Below are positions 54,157-62,782 of a stretch of 64,000 bases of DNA, in pieces. The translations under genes and the position numbers were made by a program. The stretch is from Hyphomicrobiales bacterium. Its GTDB lineage: Bacteria > Pseudomonadota > Alphaproteobacteria > Rhizobiales > Rhizobiaceae. The DNA lies in assembly GCA_900466875.1 (NCBI GenBank), contig UBNQ01000026.1:1-64000 (forward strand). The letters are read 5' to 3'. The notes under the pieces are model-generated. The model was not told where the DNA came from and ran no database searches. It was given only the letters and a program-made list of their open reading frames with translations. The stretch's first letter is position 1. Every line of letters starts with the position of its first letter.

Positions 54157-55347
54157 TCACTTGCTGTCGTTGATCGGCGGTGGTGAAGGCGGCGTGCGGG
54201 GCCGGCCGGATGATTGATCGAGCTTGGCATTGGCAAGACCGAGCATCGATCCGGCATAAGCGCCGGGTGAACCGATCGCTTTTTCCTTTGCTGCCGAGCC
54301 GACTGCGCCAGCCGCTCCGCCGATCCCGGCCTGCATGCCGCGCAACGCCGCGCTGGCCAGAGATGAGCCTCCTGCCCTCGCGGCACTGGCGGCCCCAAAC
54401 CCTCTGTTTGCCGCGCCGATCGTTAGAAACCCGGCGCCGAGCGCTGCGGACGCCGCCTGCCCGCCATGACGAATGGCTTCCATGCCGCCGCCGACCGATG
54501 CACCCTGGACCACGCCCTGCAGGATGGGCGGCACATACATGGCGATAACGAAGACAACGACCGAGATGCCGGCAATTGCAAGCGTGGTGATGAACTGCTC
54601 CGAGGTCGCCGTTGGCGCCTCTGCCAGACCGAGCAGGATATCCGAGCCGATCTTGGCGATCATCACCAGTGCCATCAGCTTCATGCCGACGGAGAAGGCG
54701 TAGACGAGGTATTTGATCGCGAAGTCCTTGGTATAGGAGGAGCCGCCAAGCCCAAGCATGATCATGCCGGCTAGCAGGCCAACATACATCTCGACCATGA
54801 CGGCGACGAAAATCGCTGCCACCAGCGAGAACGACACCACGACGACGACCATGGCGAAGACGGCGGCGATCGCCAGTGCATTATCCTCCCAGAGGCCGAA
54901 CTTCGCCTGTTCCGACATCTTCGTCGCGACACGAATGCCGGCGTCGAAGATATTGGCAGGCGAAGCCGAGCCGGCACCGGCGCCGATCTGGTAGAGGCTG
55001 TCGACCACGGCTTTCGCGAACGCCGGACCCTGATCGAGAATGAAGGCGAACAGGCCGATAAACATGATGCGCTTAACAATCTCGGCAAACCAGCTGTCGA
55101 GCGAAGCGGCATTGATCCCTAGCCAAACTGCAGCGATACCGATCTCGATACCAGCCAGGATCCAGAAGAGTGACCGCGCAGCGTTCATCACGGTCGTCTC
55201 CCAGCCCTTGGCGGCGGTGACGACAGAATTTTCGAGTGTGGTCAGAACCTGACCCTGTTGCGCCAGTGCCGGCGTGGCCGCCATCAGGACGATGGCGATC
55301 GCGATGAACATGCGGTCGGCCGCACGAAAAGAGGAAACGGTTACCAT
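54157..55347 (-). CDS. trbL: TrbL, VirB6-like polytopic channel protein
   Basis: A 396-residue protein with a signal-like N-terminus, about six membrane helices (for example NALAIAAVFAMVVVVVSFSL) and a Gly/Ala/Ser-rich C-terminal tail of about 110 residues, the pattern of TrbL/VirB6. It forms part of the inner-membrane channel. The ATG overlaps the end of trbK by 7 nt. The VirB6 class is the usual target of entry-exclusion proteins, relevant because trbK is next to it. Confidence 0.92.
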   Translation of the reverse strand: MVTVSSFRAADRMFIAIAIVLMAATPALAQQGQVLTTLENSVVTAAKGWETTVMNAARSLFWILAGIEIGIAAVWLGINAASLDSWFAEIVKRIMFIGLFAFILDQGPAFAKAVVDSLYQIGAGAGSASPANIFDAGIRVATKMSEQAKFGLWEDNALAIAAVFAMVVVVVSFSLVAAIFVAVMVEMYVGLLAGMIMLGLGGSSYTKDFAIKYLVYAFSVGMKLMALVMIAKIGSDILLGLAEAPTATSEQFITTLAIAGISVVVFVIAMYVPPILQGVVQGASVGGGMEAIRHGGQAASAALGAGFLTIGAANRGFGAASAARAGGSSLASAALRGMQAGIGGAAGAVGSAAKEKAIGSPGAYAGSMLGLANAKLDQSSGRPRTPPSPPPINDSK

Positions 55348-55577
55348 CGCGGTTTCATCTCCTGACCGCCACGAATGTCACGCTCGGAATCCCCGCCAAA
55401 GAACTGTTCGCGATGTCGGCGTCTTTCCTCATCAGAAGAGGAACTCGTTGCAGCCGTGCCCGATCCGGAGATCGGCGTGGTCTGCGGCTGGACGACGAGC
55501 CAGGTGATGACGCTTGCGCCGGCCGCGGAACCGAACGCGACGAGAGCGATAACGGCGATCTGACGCGGGCTCACCAC
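55341..55577 (-). CDS. trbK: TrbK, putative entry-exclusion protein (Ti-plasmid type)
   Basis: A 78-residue protein. It has an N-terminal membrane helix (IAVIALVAFGSAAGASVITW) and a charged periplasmic part. There is no lipobox Cys, unlike RP4 TrbK. The start is GTG with GGAG upstream. Entry exclusion blocks redundant conjugation into cells already holding the plasmid. The last 21 residues (REQFFGGDSERDIRGGQE then MKPRW) closely match the end of TrbJ. It overlaps trbJ and trbL by 7 nt each. Confidence 0.85.
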   Translation of the reverse strand: MVSPRQIAVIALVAFGSAAGASVITWLVVQPQTTPISGSGTAATSSSSDEERRRHREQFFGGDSERDIRGGQEMKPRW

Positions 55578-56380
55578 CGAGGCTCCATTGTCTGGCCGCC
55601 TCTGATGTCACGCTCGGTCCCGCTGAAGAACTGTTCGCGCCGCGCTTGCGCCAGATCCTTTTGCGCCTGTTCGGACTGGTACCACGTGCCCATCATCGTC
55701 ATCTGCTGGGAAACGAGACCGCGCAGTTTCTGCATCTGGGCGACCTGCTGTGCTGCGATGTCGTGGCCGACCTGCAGCGCCTTCATCTGGCCGTTGGCAG
55801 ATTCCGACATCGACCTGAGCTGCGACATCGTGCTCTCCTCGCTGGAGAACTGGTCCGCAGTCAGATTGGCGGCCTTCAGCGTGCCGGCGATCGTGTCGCG
55901 ATTGGTGTCGGACCAGCTCTGGTAGGTCGTGGAGAAGCTCGCACCATCAGGAAGGTTGCTCTTCATGTCGGCGAAACTCTGGAAGCGTTGCTTGAGCACA
56001 TCGTCGACATTGCCCATGGAGAAGGCGACGCCCTGACCTTGATTGACGACATTCTGGAGGTTCTTCAAATCGCTTTCGACCTGACCCCAGACATGCTCCG
56101 GAAGCTGCGCCGTGTTCTGCAGCATGTTCTTGTAGATGTTGAGCTGGTTCTGGATCTGCTCGGCCAGCTGCGAGATTTGGGTAATCTGGTTGTTCACCTG
56201 CTCGGCGGACTTGCCGACGAGGCTGATGAGTTCGGTATTGTTGGCAAGCTGCGTCCATTCTGTCGCCTGTCCGGTGACGCCACCGGCCCACGCAGAAAGC
56301 GGAAGAGCAGACGATAGCATGAGGACCGCACCAAGCGCGGTGTGCAACATCCTATTTGGTGGACAAAAGCGTTTCGGCAT
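55571..56380 (-). CDS. trbJ: TrbJ, VirB5-like protein of the mating apparatus
   Basis: A 269-residue exported protein. The signal peptide (MLHTALGAVLMLSSALPLSA region) is followed by a long alpha-helical, Gln-rich mature part (AEQVNNQITQISQLAEQIQN) as in VirB5/TrbJ, a minor component at the pilus tip. The ATG at 56380 has AGGGGG upstream and overlaps trbE by 29 nt; the internal ATG at 56350 lacks a ribosome site. The C-terminal residues REQFFSGTERDIRGGQTMEP repeat, nearly word for word, at the end of TrbK. Confidence 0.92.
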   Translation of the reverse strand: MPKRFCPPNRMLHTALGAVLMLSSALPLSAWAGGVTGQATEWTQLANNTELISLVGKSAEQVNNQITQISQLAEQIQNQLNIYKNMLQNTAQLPEHVWGQVESDLKNLQNVVNQGQGVAFSMGNVDDVLKQRFQSFADMKSNLPDGASFSTTYQSWSDTNRDTIAGTLKAANLTADQFSSEESTMSQLRSMSESANGQMKALQVGHDIAAQQVAQMQKLRGLVSQQMTMMGTWYQSEQAQKDLAQARREQFFSGTERDIRGGQTMEPRW

Positions 56381-58820
56381 GGGCGATCCCCCTTTGCTGG
56401 AGCCATTGAAGAGGCCATGCGGCCCCATGTTCGAGATGCAGGGCGCGGATGCGCTTGAGGTCTTCCTTTCCGGACGCTCCGACGAAGGAGAGCGCGACGG
56501 GACCGAGGGCCATGTCGAACAGGCGCCGGCCCTCGGGCGAGACGACGTAGTAGTCCCGCTTCGGGATCGCGGTCGCAACGATCTCGATCTGCCGCTCGTT
56601 GAAGCCGATGCGCTCGTAGAATTCGCGCGCGCCCGGCTCACGGGCCGCACCATTCGGCAAGCAGATCTTAGTTGGGCAGGATTCCTTCAGCACATCGATG
56701 ATGCCTGACCGCTCCGCATCAGAGATCGACTGCGTGGCGAGCACCACGGCGCAATTGGCTTTTCGAAGGACCTTCAGCCATTCCCGGATCTTGTCCCGAA
56801 ACACCGGATGGCCGAGCATCAGCCAGGCCTCGTCGAGGATGATGAGGCTGGGCGCACCGCTGAGGCGTTTTTCGATGCGTCGGAAGAGATAGGTCAGAAC
56901 AGGCACAAGATTGCGCTCGCCCATGTTCATCAGTTCCTCGATTTCGAAGCACTGGAAGGCGCCGAGCGCCAGACCGTCCTCCTCGGCATCGAGAAGCTGC
57001 CCCATCGGACCATCGACGGTGTAGTGATGCAGTGCGTCCTTGATCTCTCGCATCTGGACGCCAGAGACGAAGTCGGATAGCGAGCGGCCGCGCGACTCCG
57101 CCATCAGCCGGACCTGTCGGGAGATAGCTTTGCGGTAGTCCGGTGTGATCGTCACACCCTGCAGCGCCACCAGCATCTCGATCCACTCGGAGGCGAAGGC
57201 CCGGTCGCCATCGGTCGAAAGTTCGGCCAGCGGGCAAAACGAGAGTGCCCTCGCCTCGCCACTCGCCGACGGACCAATATCGCCGCCGATCTGGTAGTGG
57301 TCGCCGCCCAACCCGAGCGTCAGCGGCAGCATCGAGCCACCCTTGTCGAAGGCGAAGATCTGCGCATCGGCGTAGCGCCGGAACTGGGATGCGATCAATG
57401 AGAGCAGCGTTGATTTGCCGGATCCAGTAGGGCCGAAGATCAGCGTGTGGCCGACATCGTCGACATGCAGGTTCAACCGAAAGGGCGTCGACCCGCTGGC
57501 GACCTGCATCAACGGAGGCGATCCGGCCGGATAGAATGGGCAAGGTGCGACCGGGCTTCCAGACCAGATGGAATTGAGGGGAATGAGGTCGGCGAGGTTG
57601 CGGGTGTTAATCAGCGGTTCGCGGATATTGGCATAGGAGACGCCGGGCAGGCTGCCGAGAAACGCATCAGTCGCGTTTAATGTCTCGATCCTCGCTCCAA
57701 AACCTTCGGCCTGGATCATGCGGCGGACTGCCTCACACTTCTCCTGCAGGCTTTGCTGGTTCTCATCAAAGAGAACGATGACCGGCGTATAATAGCCATA
57801 GGCCACGAGCTGCGACGAGGCCTCGGCGATCGCGTCCTCGGTTTCCGCCACCATGAGCATCGCATCCTGATCGAGGGACCGCGACTGCGTTTGAAACAGC
57901 TGGTCGAAGAACGGCCGCACCTTCTGCTGCCACTTCTTGCGCGTACGCTCCAGCCTGGCCCTCGCCTCCTCGGCATCGAGGAAGACGAAGCGGGACGACC
58001 AGCGATAGGTGAGCGGCATCAGATCAAGGCTGTTGAGTATTCCCGGCCAGCTTTCCGCCGGCAGGCCATCGATCGCCACCACGCCGAGAAACCGGTTCTC
58101 GACCAGCGGCGTCAGACCATGCTGCAACTCCGCCGTTACCAGCCAGTCGAGATACATGGCGATCTCTGGCAGACGCACCGGATGATTTTCCCCGGTGATG
58201 CAGAAGCGAATGAACTGGAAGAGGTCGTCGTAGCGGGCGACACGATAGCCGCCCCTCTCGGACGTTTCGCGGGTCATCATCCGCCGGATCGACACGACAT
58301 TGCCGAGATACTGTTCGACCTCACGGATCGACGTCAGAAAGGTTTCAAGCGCCTTGTCCGCATAAGTGGCGGACCTGCTGCCAACGTCTGAATAGACGTA
58401 GCGTGCCAATCCGGACCGCCGCGGCTCCGGTGGACGCCAAGTCAGGATCAGGGCGTGACGGCTTTCGTAGTGCCCTCTCTCCTTCTGGAAGTGCGCCCGC
58501 CGCTCCGCGTCAATGGCTCGGGTCACCGGATCAGGGAAATGGCTGGCTTCCTCATTCGGATAATCGCCCGTGGGTACCCGGACAGCCTCGACCTGGATCA
58601 TCCAGCCGGAGCCAAGGCGCGACAGGATGGCATTGATCTGCCGCGAGACCTCGTTTCGCTCGGCATCGGTCGAGCTTTCGCTGTCGGGACCGGCAAAATA
58701 CCACCCAGCCATCAGCGAGCCGTCCTTCAGGAGAATGACGCCGTTGTCGACCAACCCGGCATAGGGAACGAGATCGGCAAAGGATGGTCCGGAATGGCGG
58801 AAGGATTTGAGGGCAACCAT
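56352..58820 (-). CDS. trbE: TrbE, VirB4-like conjugation ATPase
   Basis: An 822-residue ATPase, the largest subunit of the transfer machine. Walker A is GPTGSGKST (residues 463-471) and Walker B is LIILDEAWLML further on. The N-terminal half (CagE/VirB4 domain) contacts the membrane channel. It powers pilus assembly and substrate transfer. ATG at 58820, 10 bp after trbD. Confidence 0.96.
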   Translation of the reverse strand: MVALKSFRHSGPSFADLVPYAGLVDNGVILLKDGSLMAGWYFAGPDSESSTDAERNEVSRQINAILSRLGSGWMIQVEAVRVPTGDYPNEEASHFPDPVTRAIDAERRAHFQKERGHYESRHALILTWRPPEPRRSGLARYVYSDVGSRSATYADKALETFLTSIREVEQYLGNVVSIRRMMTRETSERGGYRVARYDDLFQFIRFCITGENHPVRLPEIAMYLDWLVTAELQHGLTPLVENRFLGVVAIDGLPAESWPGILNSLDLMPLTYRWSSRFVFLDAEEARARLERTRKKWQQKVRPFFDQLFQTQSRSLDQDAMLMVAETEDAIAEASSQLVAYGYYTPVIVLFDENQQSLQEKCEAVRRMIQAEGFGARIETLNATDAFLGSLPGVSYANIREPLINTRNLADLIPLNSIWSGSPVAPCPFYPAGSPPLMQVASGSTPFRLNLHVDDVGHTLIFGPTGSGKSTLLSLIASQFRRYADAQIFAFDKGGSMLPLTLGLGGDHYQIGGDIGPSASGEARALSFCPLAELSTDGDRAFASEWIEMLVALQGVTITPDYRKAISRQVRLMAESRGRSLSDFVSGVQMREIKDALHHYTVDGPMGQLLDAEEDGLALGAFQCFEIEELMNMGERNLVPVLTYLFRRIEKRLSGAPSLIILDEAWLMLGHPVFRDKIREWLKVLRKANCAVVLATQSISDAERSGIIDVLKESCPTKICLPNGAAREPGAREFYERIGFNERQIEIVATAIPKRDYYVVSPEGRRLFDMALGPVALSFVGASGKEDLKRIRALHLEHGAAWPLQWLQQRGIAHAETLLSTK

Positions 58821-58830
58821 GTCGTACCCC

Positions 58831-59130
58831 TCAATACCGGCGCCACGGCGACGACGTCGCGCGGTAGAAGGTCTTGTAGGAGATATGCCTGATATAGATC
58901 CTTCGCATCAGCGGGTCGGCCTTGGCCATCATACGGAGGGCTGCGACCGCGACCAGCCAGACTGCAACACCGAACAGGGCCGCATACCAGGTGAGCACAA
59001 CGAAGATCAGGATGACGGCGGCGAGCGCCGTCACGAGGACAAGCTCGCGATCGGCGCCCATCAACAGGTTGGGACGCGACAGCGCCCGATGCACCCGCGA
59101 TCGGATAAGGTTGGAACCGGCTTCAGCCAC
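58831..59130 (-). CDS. trbD: TrbD, VirB3-like membrane protein
   Basis: A 99-residue protein with two close hydrophobic segments ([38 protein letters not shown]) and the VirB3-type motif [13 protein letters not shown]. It works next to TrbE in the inner membrane. It starts with GTG preceded by GGGGAGGGGG, overlapping trbC by 8 nt. Confidence 0.92.
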   Translation of the reverse strand: MAEAGSNLIRSRVHRALSRPNLLMGADRELVLVTALAAVILIFVVLTWYAALFGVAVWLVAVAALRMMAKADPLMRRIYIRHISYKTFYRATSSPWRRY

Positions 59131-59533
59131 GAGCCCCCTCCCCTACTGCTGATGGCGTCGGCTTAGGCGTAAAGGCGGCGGGATCAGTAGACGCCTCGGC
59201 ATGGTGTTCGCCGATCGACGCACCGGTAGCGCCAAACAGGGCGACGATCTGTGTCGCGCCGAGCAGTACGCCGCCGACCAGAGCGACATAGCAAAGCCTA
59301 CGGGCAAAATCGTTGAGTTCGCCACCGAAGATCAGCATGGCGCCGGCGATCGCGACCGCGGCGAGTGCTATGAAGCCGGCGACGGGTCCGGTGATCGACT
59401 GCTGGATCTGTTGCAGCGGCGACTCCCACGGAAGACCGCCTCCGCCCGAGGACGCCAGTGCGGGCTCCGAAAGGCTGAACGAGATGGCGGCGACGATGAT
59501 GAGTCCGCGAATGGGATGGGTCTTACGCAACAT
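59123..59533 (-). CDS. trbC: TrbC, conjugative pilin (VirB2-like)
   Basis: A 136-residue prepilin. A signal peptide ending in EPALA is followed by [20 protein letters not shown] and two hydrophobic helices ([38 protein letters not shown]). TrbC pilins are processed and, in RP4, cyclised. ATG at 59533 lies inside the end of trbB (11-nt overlap); longer in-frame starts would add an unlikely Ser/Thr/Arg-rich extension. Confidence 0.92.
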   Translation of the reverse strand: MLRKTHPIRGLIIVAAISFSLSEPALASSGGGGLPWESPLQQIQQSITGPVAGFIALAAVAIAGAMLIFGGELNDFARRLCYVALVGGVLLGATQIVALFGATGASIGEHHAEASTDPAAFTPKPTPSAVGEGARG

Positions 59534-60494
59534 GGCTGTCCTCGTCGATCTGGGCATAGTGTTCGGTCTGGTAGTGGTTGTTGCGGTATCCCTCGATGTG
59601 GATGACCTCGCGGACCCGCCTCCCCTTCCCCGTCCGCTCGATGGAGACAACAAGATCGACCGCCTCGCCGATCACCTCCTGCATTGACTGCTGGCTCGCC
59701 TCAGCGGTCAGTTGTTCCAGCCGACGCAGCGCCGACATCGCGGTATTGGAGTGGATCGTGGTGACGCCGCCGGGATGACCGGTATTCCAGGCTTTCAGGA
59801 GGGTGAGTGCTGCGCCGTCGCGGACCTCACCGACGATAATGCGGTCGGGCCGCAGTCGCATCGTGCTCTTCAGCAACCGTGCCATATCGATCGTGTCGCT
59901 GGTGTGCAGGCTGACCGCGTTCTCGGCCGCGCACTGGATTTCGGCGGTATCCTCGAGGATCACCATCCGATCATCTGGCGCCGCCGAGACGATTTCGGCG
60001 ATAATTGCGTTGGCGAGCGTCGTCTTGCCGGAGCCAGTGCCCCCGGAAATGACGATGTTCATGCGGGCGTCGATTGCACTGCGGATGGCTGACGCCTGGG
60101 CTTCTGTCATCACCTTCGAGGTTACGTAGTCGTTGAGTGGGATGAGACGCGAGGCGCGACGACGAATCGTGAAGGCAGGGCTGGAGACGACGGGCGGAAG
60201 CAGCCCTTCGAAGCGATGGCCACCGATCGGCAGTTCGCCGGAAATGATCGGGCGTTCGTCGTCCGCTTCCGACTGCAGGGCATGGGCGACACTGCCGATA
60301 ACGACTTCCGCGGCGGCAGAACTCATGGCGCCGGCCGGAGCCACGCCATGACCGAGGCGTTCGATGAACAACCGGCCGTCCGGATTGAGCATGATCTCGA
60401 CGACTGAGGCATCGTCGAGCGCGACGCACAGCTGGTCGCCAAGCGCGTCCTGCAGTTTGCGGACAAGCCTTGGATGGGAACGGAGCTGGGTCAC
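59523..60494 (-). CDS. trbB: TrbB, VirB11-like secretion ATPase
   Basis: A 323-residue hexameric ATPase. Walker A is GGTGSGKTT (residues 151-159), followed by the Asp box [11 protein letters not shown], Walker B-like [14 protein letters not shown] and the His box [15 protein letters not shown]. It drives pilus biogenesis and DNA transfer with TrbE. It starts with GTG, overlapping the traI stop by 4 nt (GTGA). Confidence 0.95.
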   Translation of the reverse strand: MTQLRSHPRLVRKLQDALGDQLCVALDDASVVEIMLNPDGRLFIERLGHGVAPAGAMSSAAAEVVIGSVAHALQSEADDERPIISGELPIGGHRFEGLLPPVVSSPAFTIRRRASRLIPLNDYVTSKVMTEAQASAIRSAIDARMNIVISGGTGSGKTTLANAIIAEIVSAAPDDRMVILEDTAEIQCAAENAVSLHTSDTIDMARLLKSTMRLRPDRIIVGEVRDGAALTLLKAWNTGHPGGVTTIHSNTAMSALRRLEQLTAEASQQSMQEVIGEAVDLVVSIERTGKGRRVREVIHIEGYRNNHYQTEHYAQIDEDSHVA

Positions 60495-61129
60495 GCTGCG
60501 CTCCTCTCCGAATGATCATCAGTACAAAAGAGAGCGGATCGATAGTTCGGCGGGCGAACCTGTTTGAAGCTCTCCTGGTCGGCCGGGAGTGTGCCGGCAA
60601 TGGCGACAGTGTTGCCAATTGCCACCGGTTCACCCAACCGCGCCATCGGCCAGCCTGCCCGGTTCAGGATGCGCTCGAAGCGAAGATCGGTCGCGGTCAC
60701 GATCTTGTCGTAGCCGTTCGCCATCGACCATTCGATGATTCCGGCGAACAGGGTCAGTGTTGCATGGTGGAGCTGGTTCCCTCCCCTGCCGGCGGGCAAG
60801 GTCGTATCGACGCAGAAGCGGGAGCTCTCGATCATCGCACTGGTCGCATGGAGCGAACCATCGGCGAGCAGCTGCGGGAAGGTCCGTTCCAGCATGGTTG
60901 GGCCAGCCGCGGGAAGGAGGCGCGCGCAGCCGACGACCTTATTTCCGCCGAAGGTGGCGAGGATGTAGGTCGGGTTCATATCGTCGTACTGATCCCTCTC
61001 GCCACCATCCGTGATGGTGACGTCCCATTCGAGCCGCCCACCAAAGACGTTGGCGCGCAGCTGATGCATCTGCTTCAGAAGAGTTTGATGCTCGACATAT
61101 CGGTCGGGCGAGATTGCAAGAACCTGCAT
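60491..61129 (-). CDS. traI: TraI, acyl-homoserine-lactone synthase
   Basis: A 212-residue LuxI-type synthase, the usual TraI size. Conserved LuxI residues are visible in QLRANVFGGRLEWDV (Arg, Phe, Trp), ERDQYDDMNPTYIL, GCARLLPAAGPTML and ESSRFCVDT. It makes the quorum signal that activates TraR and so turns on plasmid transfer and replication. The ATG at 61129 has GGAG upstream and aligns with known TraI starts; the ATG at 61180 would add 17 residues. First gene of the traI-trb operon; tra box 1 is about 60 bp upstream. Confidence 0.94.
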   Translation of the reverse strand: MQVLAISPDRYVEHQTLLKQMHQLRANVFGGRLEWDVTITDGGERDQYDDMNPTYILATFGGNKVVGCARLLPAAGPTMLERTFPQLLADGSLHATSAMIESSRFCVDTTLPAGRGGNQLHHATLTLFAGIIEWSMANGYDKIVTATDLRFERILNRAGWPMARLGEPVAIGNTVAIAGTLPADQESFKQVRPPNYRSALFCTDDHSERSAA

Positions 61130-61189
61130 TCTTATCTCCGCTTGAACTTCGTCAGGCGGGATGAAGATCACCTCAATCAACGGTTGGCC

Positions 61190-61207
61190 ATCTGCAGATC
61201 TGCAGGC
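61190..61207. promoter_or_regulatory. tra box 1 (TraR-type operator), traI side
   Basis: ATCTGCAGATCTGCAGGC contains the 14-bp perfect palindrome CTGCAGATCTGCAG (61192-61205). The canonical Ti tra box has GTGCAGATCTGCAC at these positions, so the outermost G:C pair is swapped to C:G on both sides. It sits about 60 bp before traI, as expected for TraR activation of the traI-trb operon. Confidence 0.85.
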
Positions 61208-61279
61208 GGTGATTCTGGTGAGTCGGGGGTAGCCGAGTGGTGCATCACACTATGGCGGGGTGTGCGAAGTGCGCTGGAT

Positions 61280-61297
61280 CTCTGCAGATCTGCAGTT
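61280..61297. promoter_or_regulatory. tra box 2 (TraR-type operator), repA side
   Basis: CTCTGCAGATCTGCAGTT carries the same 14-bp palindrome (61282-61295) as tra box 1, with centres exactly 90 bp apart and the same symmetric base change. It faces repA. In Ti plasmids such boxes raise repABC transcription when TraR and its signal are present. Confidence 0.85.
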
Positions 61298-61386
61298 TCC
61301 GCCGACTATACGCCACCCATGAAATCTGACTAACTAGCGGAAACATATCGCAGATTCAGCGAGCGGGCTGAATTCTCACAAATTCC

Positions 61387-61403
61387 GTTAACTTGTTGTT
61401 AAC
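61387..61403. promoter_or_regulatory. Putative repA operator
   Basis: GTTAAC (61387-61392) and GTTAAC (61398-61403) are separated by 5 bp, making an imperfect 17-bp dyad with 11 bp between half-site centres. It lies 105 bp before the repA ATG, where RepA (with RepB) represses its own promoter in repABC plasmids. Function inferred from position only. Confidence 0.45.
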
Positions 61404-61507
61404 CTTAAATGTCTTGCGGCGCGATGGGAATCGGGAGATAGTTTCGCAAATGATGGCCGCAAAGCCATTTTTTCGAAAGTGAAGACCTCCGGGAAATAGT
61501 TCGCAAA

Positions 61508-62698
61508 ATGAACACTGAGCTGCAAAACAGGTTTGATATCGAGATCGCCCAGCAGGGGTCGAAAATCTCAAGCGCGTTGCATATGTTGCGCAGCCAGCAA
61601 TACCCGCCCGACGCCCGCAAGGGATTGCGCAAGTTCCAGCTTGCGGAAGTCGCCGACTTCATGGGCGTGACGCAGACGCATCTGAGGCAACTCCATTCTG
61701 ATGGCAAGGGGCCGGAGATCGAGTCGGTTAGCGGACGCCGATATTATACGGCGGACCAGATGCTCGAGCTTCGGGATTATCTCGAGGCAAACAAGAAGTC
61801 CGACAAGCGGTACTATGTCCCCAAGAGGCGCGAAGGTGAACCGATGCAGGTCGTCTCGGTCGTTAACTTCAAGGGCGGAAGCGGGAAGACTACCACCGCC
61901 GCACACCTTGCGCAGTATCTGGCTCTCACCGGCCATCGTGTACTGGCGGTCGATCTCGATCCGCAGGCCTCGCTCACCTCCCTCTTTGGGATCCAGCCGG
62001 AGCTTGACGACACTGCCTCTCTCTATGAGGCGCTTCGCTTCGATGACGAACGGAAGTCGATCGCGGACGTCATCCAACCGACCAACATCCCGGGACTGGA
62101 TGTCGTCCCGGCCAACCTGGTTCTCCAGGAATACGAATATGACGTGCCGCTGGCGATCTCCTCCAAGAAGGGCGAGGACGGCCGGCTGTTCTACATGCGG
62201 ATCGCCAGTGCCCTGAAGCAGGTCGACGACAAGTATGACGTCGTCGTCATCGACTGCCCTCCTCAGCTGGGATACCTGACGATCACCGCACTCATGGCCT
62301 CGACAGGCATCCTCATCACCATCCATCCGCAGATGCTCGACATCATGTCGATGAGCCAGTTCCTCATGATGCTTGGCGGGATCATGGGGCCTGTCGCCGA
62401 GGCCGGGGCGGAGATGCGGGTGCAGTGGTTCCGCTATCTCATCACCCGCTTTGAGCCGACGGATATCCCCCAGGCCCAGATGGTAGGGTTCATGCAGTCG
62501 ATGTTCGCGCAGCAGATGTTGAGAAATCACGTCCTGAAGTCCACGGCGATTTCCGACGCGTCGATCAAGAAGCAGACCCTGTATGAGGTCGAGCGGAACG
62601 AATTCGTCCGCGCGACCTACGACCGGGCAATGGAAAGTCTCAATGCCGCCAACGCGGAAATCGTCGAACTCATCCATGGTGTCTGGGGGCGGAAATGA
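61508..62698 (+). CDS. repA: RepA, ParA-like partition ATPase
   Basis: A 396-residue protein. The N-terminal helix-turn-helix region (FQLAEVADFMGVTQTHLRQL) binds DNA for autorepression. The deviant Walker A motif KGGSGKTT (residues 122-129) and VVVIDCPPQLG mark the ParA ATPase. RepA partitions the plasmid with RepB and represses repABC. First gene of the operon, divergent from traI. Confidence 0.97.
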   Translation: MNTELQNRFDIEIAQQGSKISSALHMLRSQQYPPDARKGLRKFQLAEVADFMGVTQTHLRQLHSDGKGPEIESVSGRRYYTADQMLELRDYLEANKKSDKRYYVPKRREGEPMQVVSVVNFKGGSGKTTTAAHLAQYLALTGHRVLAVDLDPQASLTSLFGIQPELDDTASLYEALRFDDERKSIADVIQPTNIPGLDVVPANLVLQEYEYDVPLAISSKKGEDGRLFYMRIASALKQVDDKYDVVVIDCPPQLGYLTITALMASTGILITIHPQMLDIMSMSQFLMMLGGIMGPVAEAGAEMRVQWFRYLITRFEPTDIPQAQMVGFMQSMFAQQMLRNHVLKSTAISDASIKKQTLYEVERNEFVRATYDRAMESLNAANAEIVELIHGVWGRK

Positions 62699-62782
62699 GA
62701 GACTTGTCAGCCGTTTTTTTTGTCGTTTTTGAGAGCGCGATGAATGGCTTGTCGCAGTTGAGCACTGATCCGGAGGACGGCC

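Noticed and set aside
62699-62782. parS-type centromere between repA and repB
   Set aside because: I looked for a 16-bp palindrome of the repABC parS type and found none; the site may lie outside the window.
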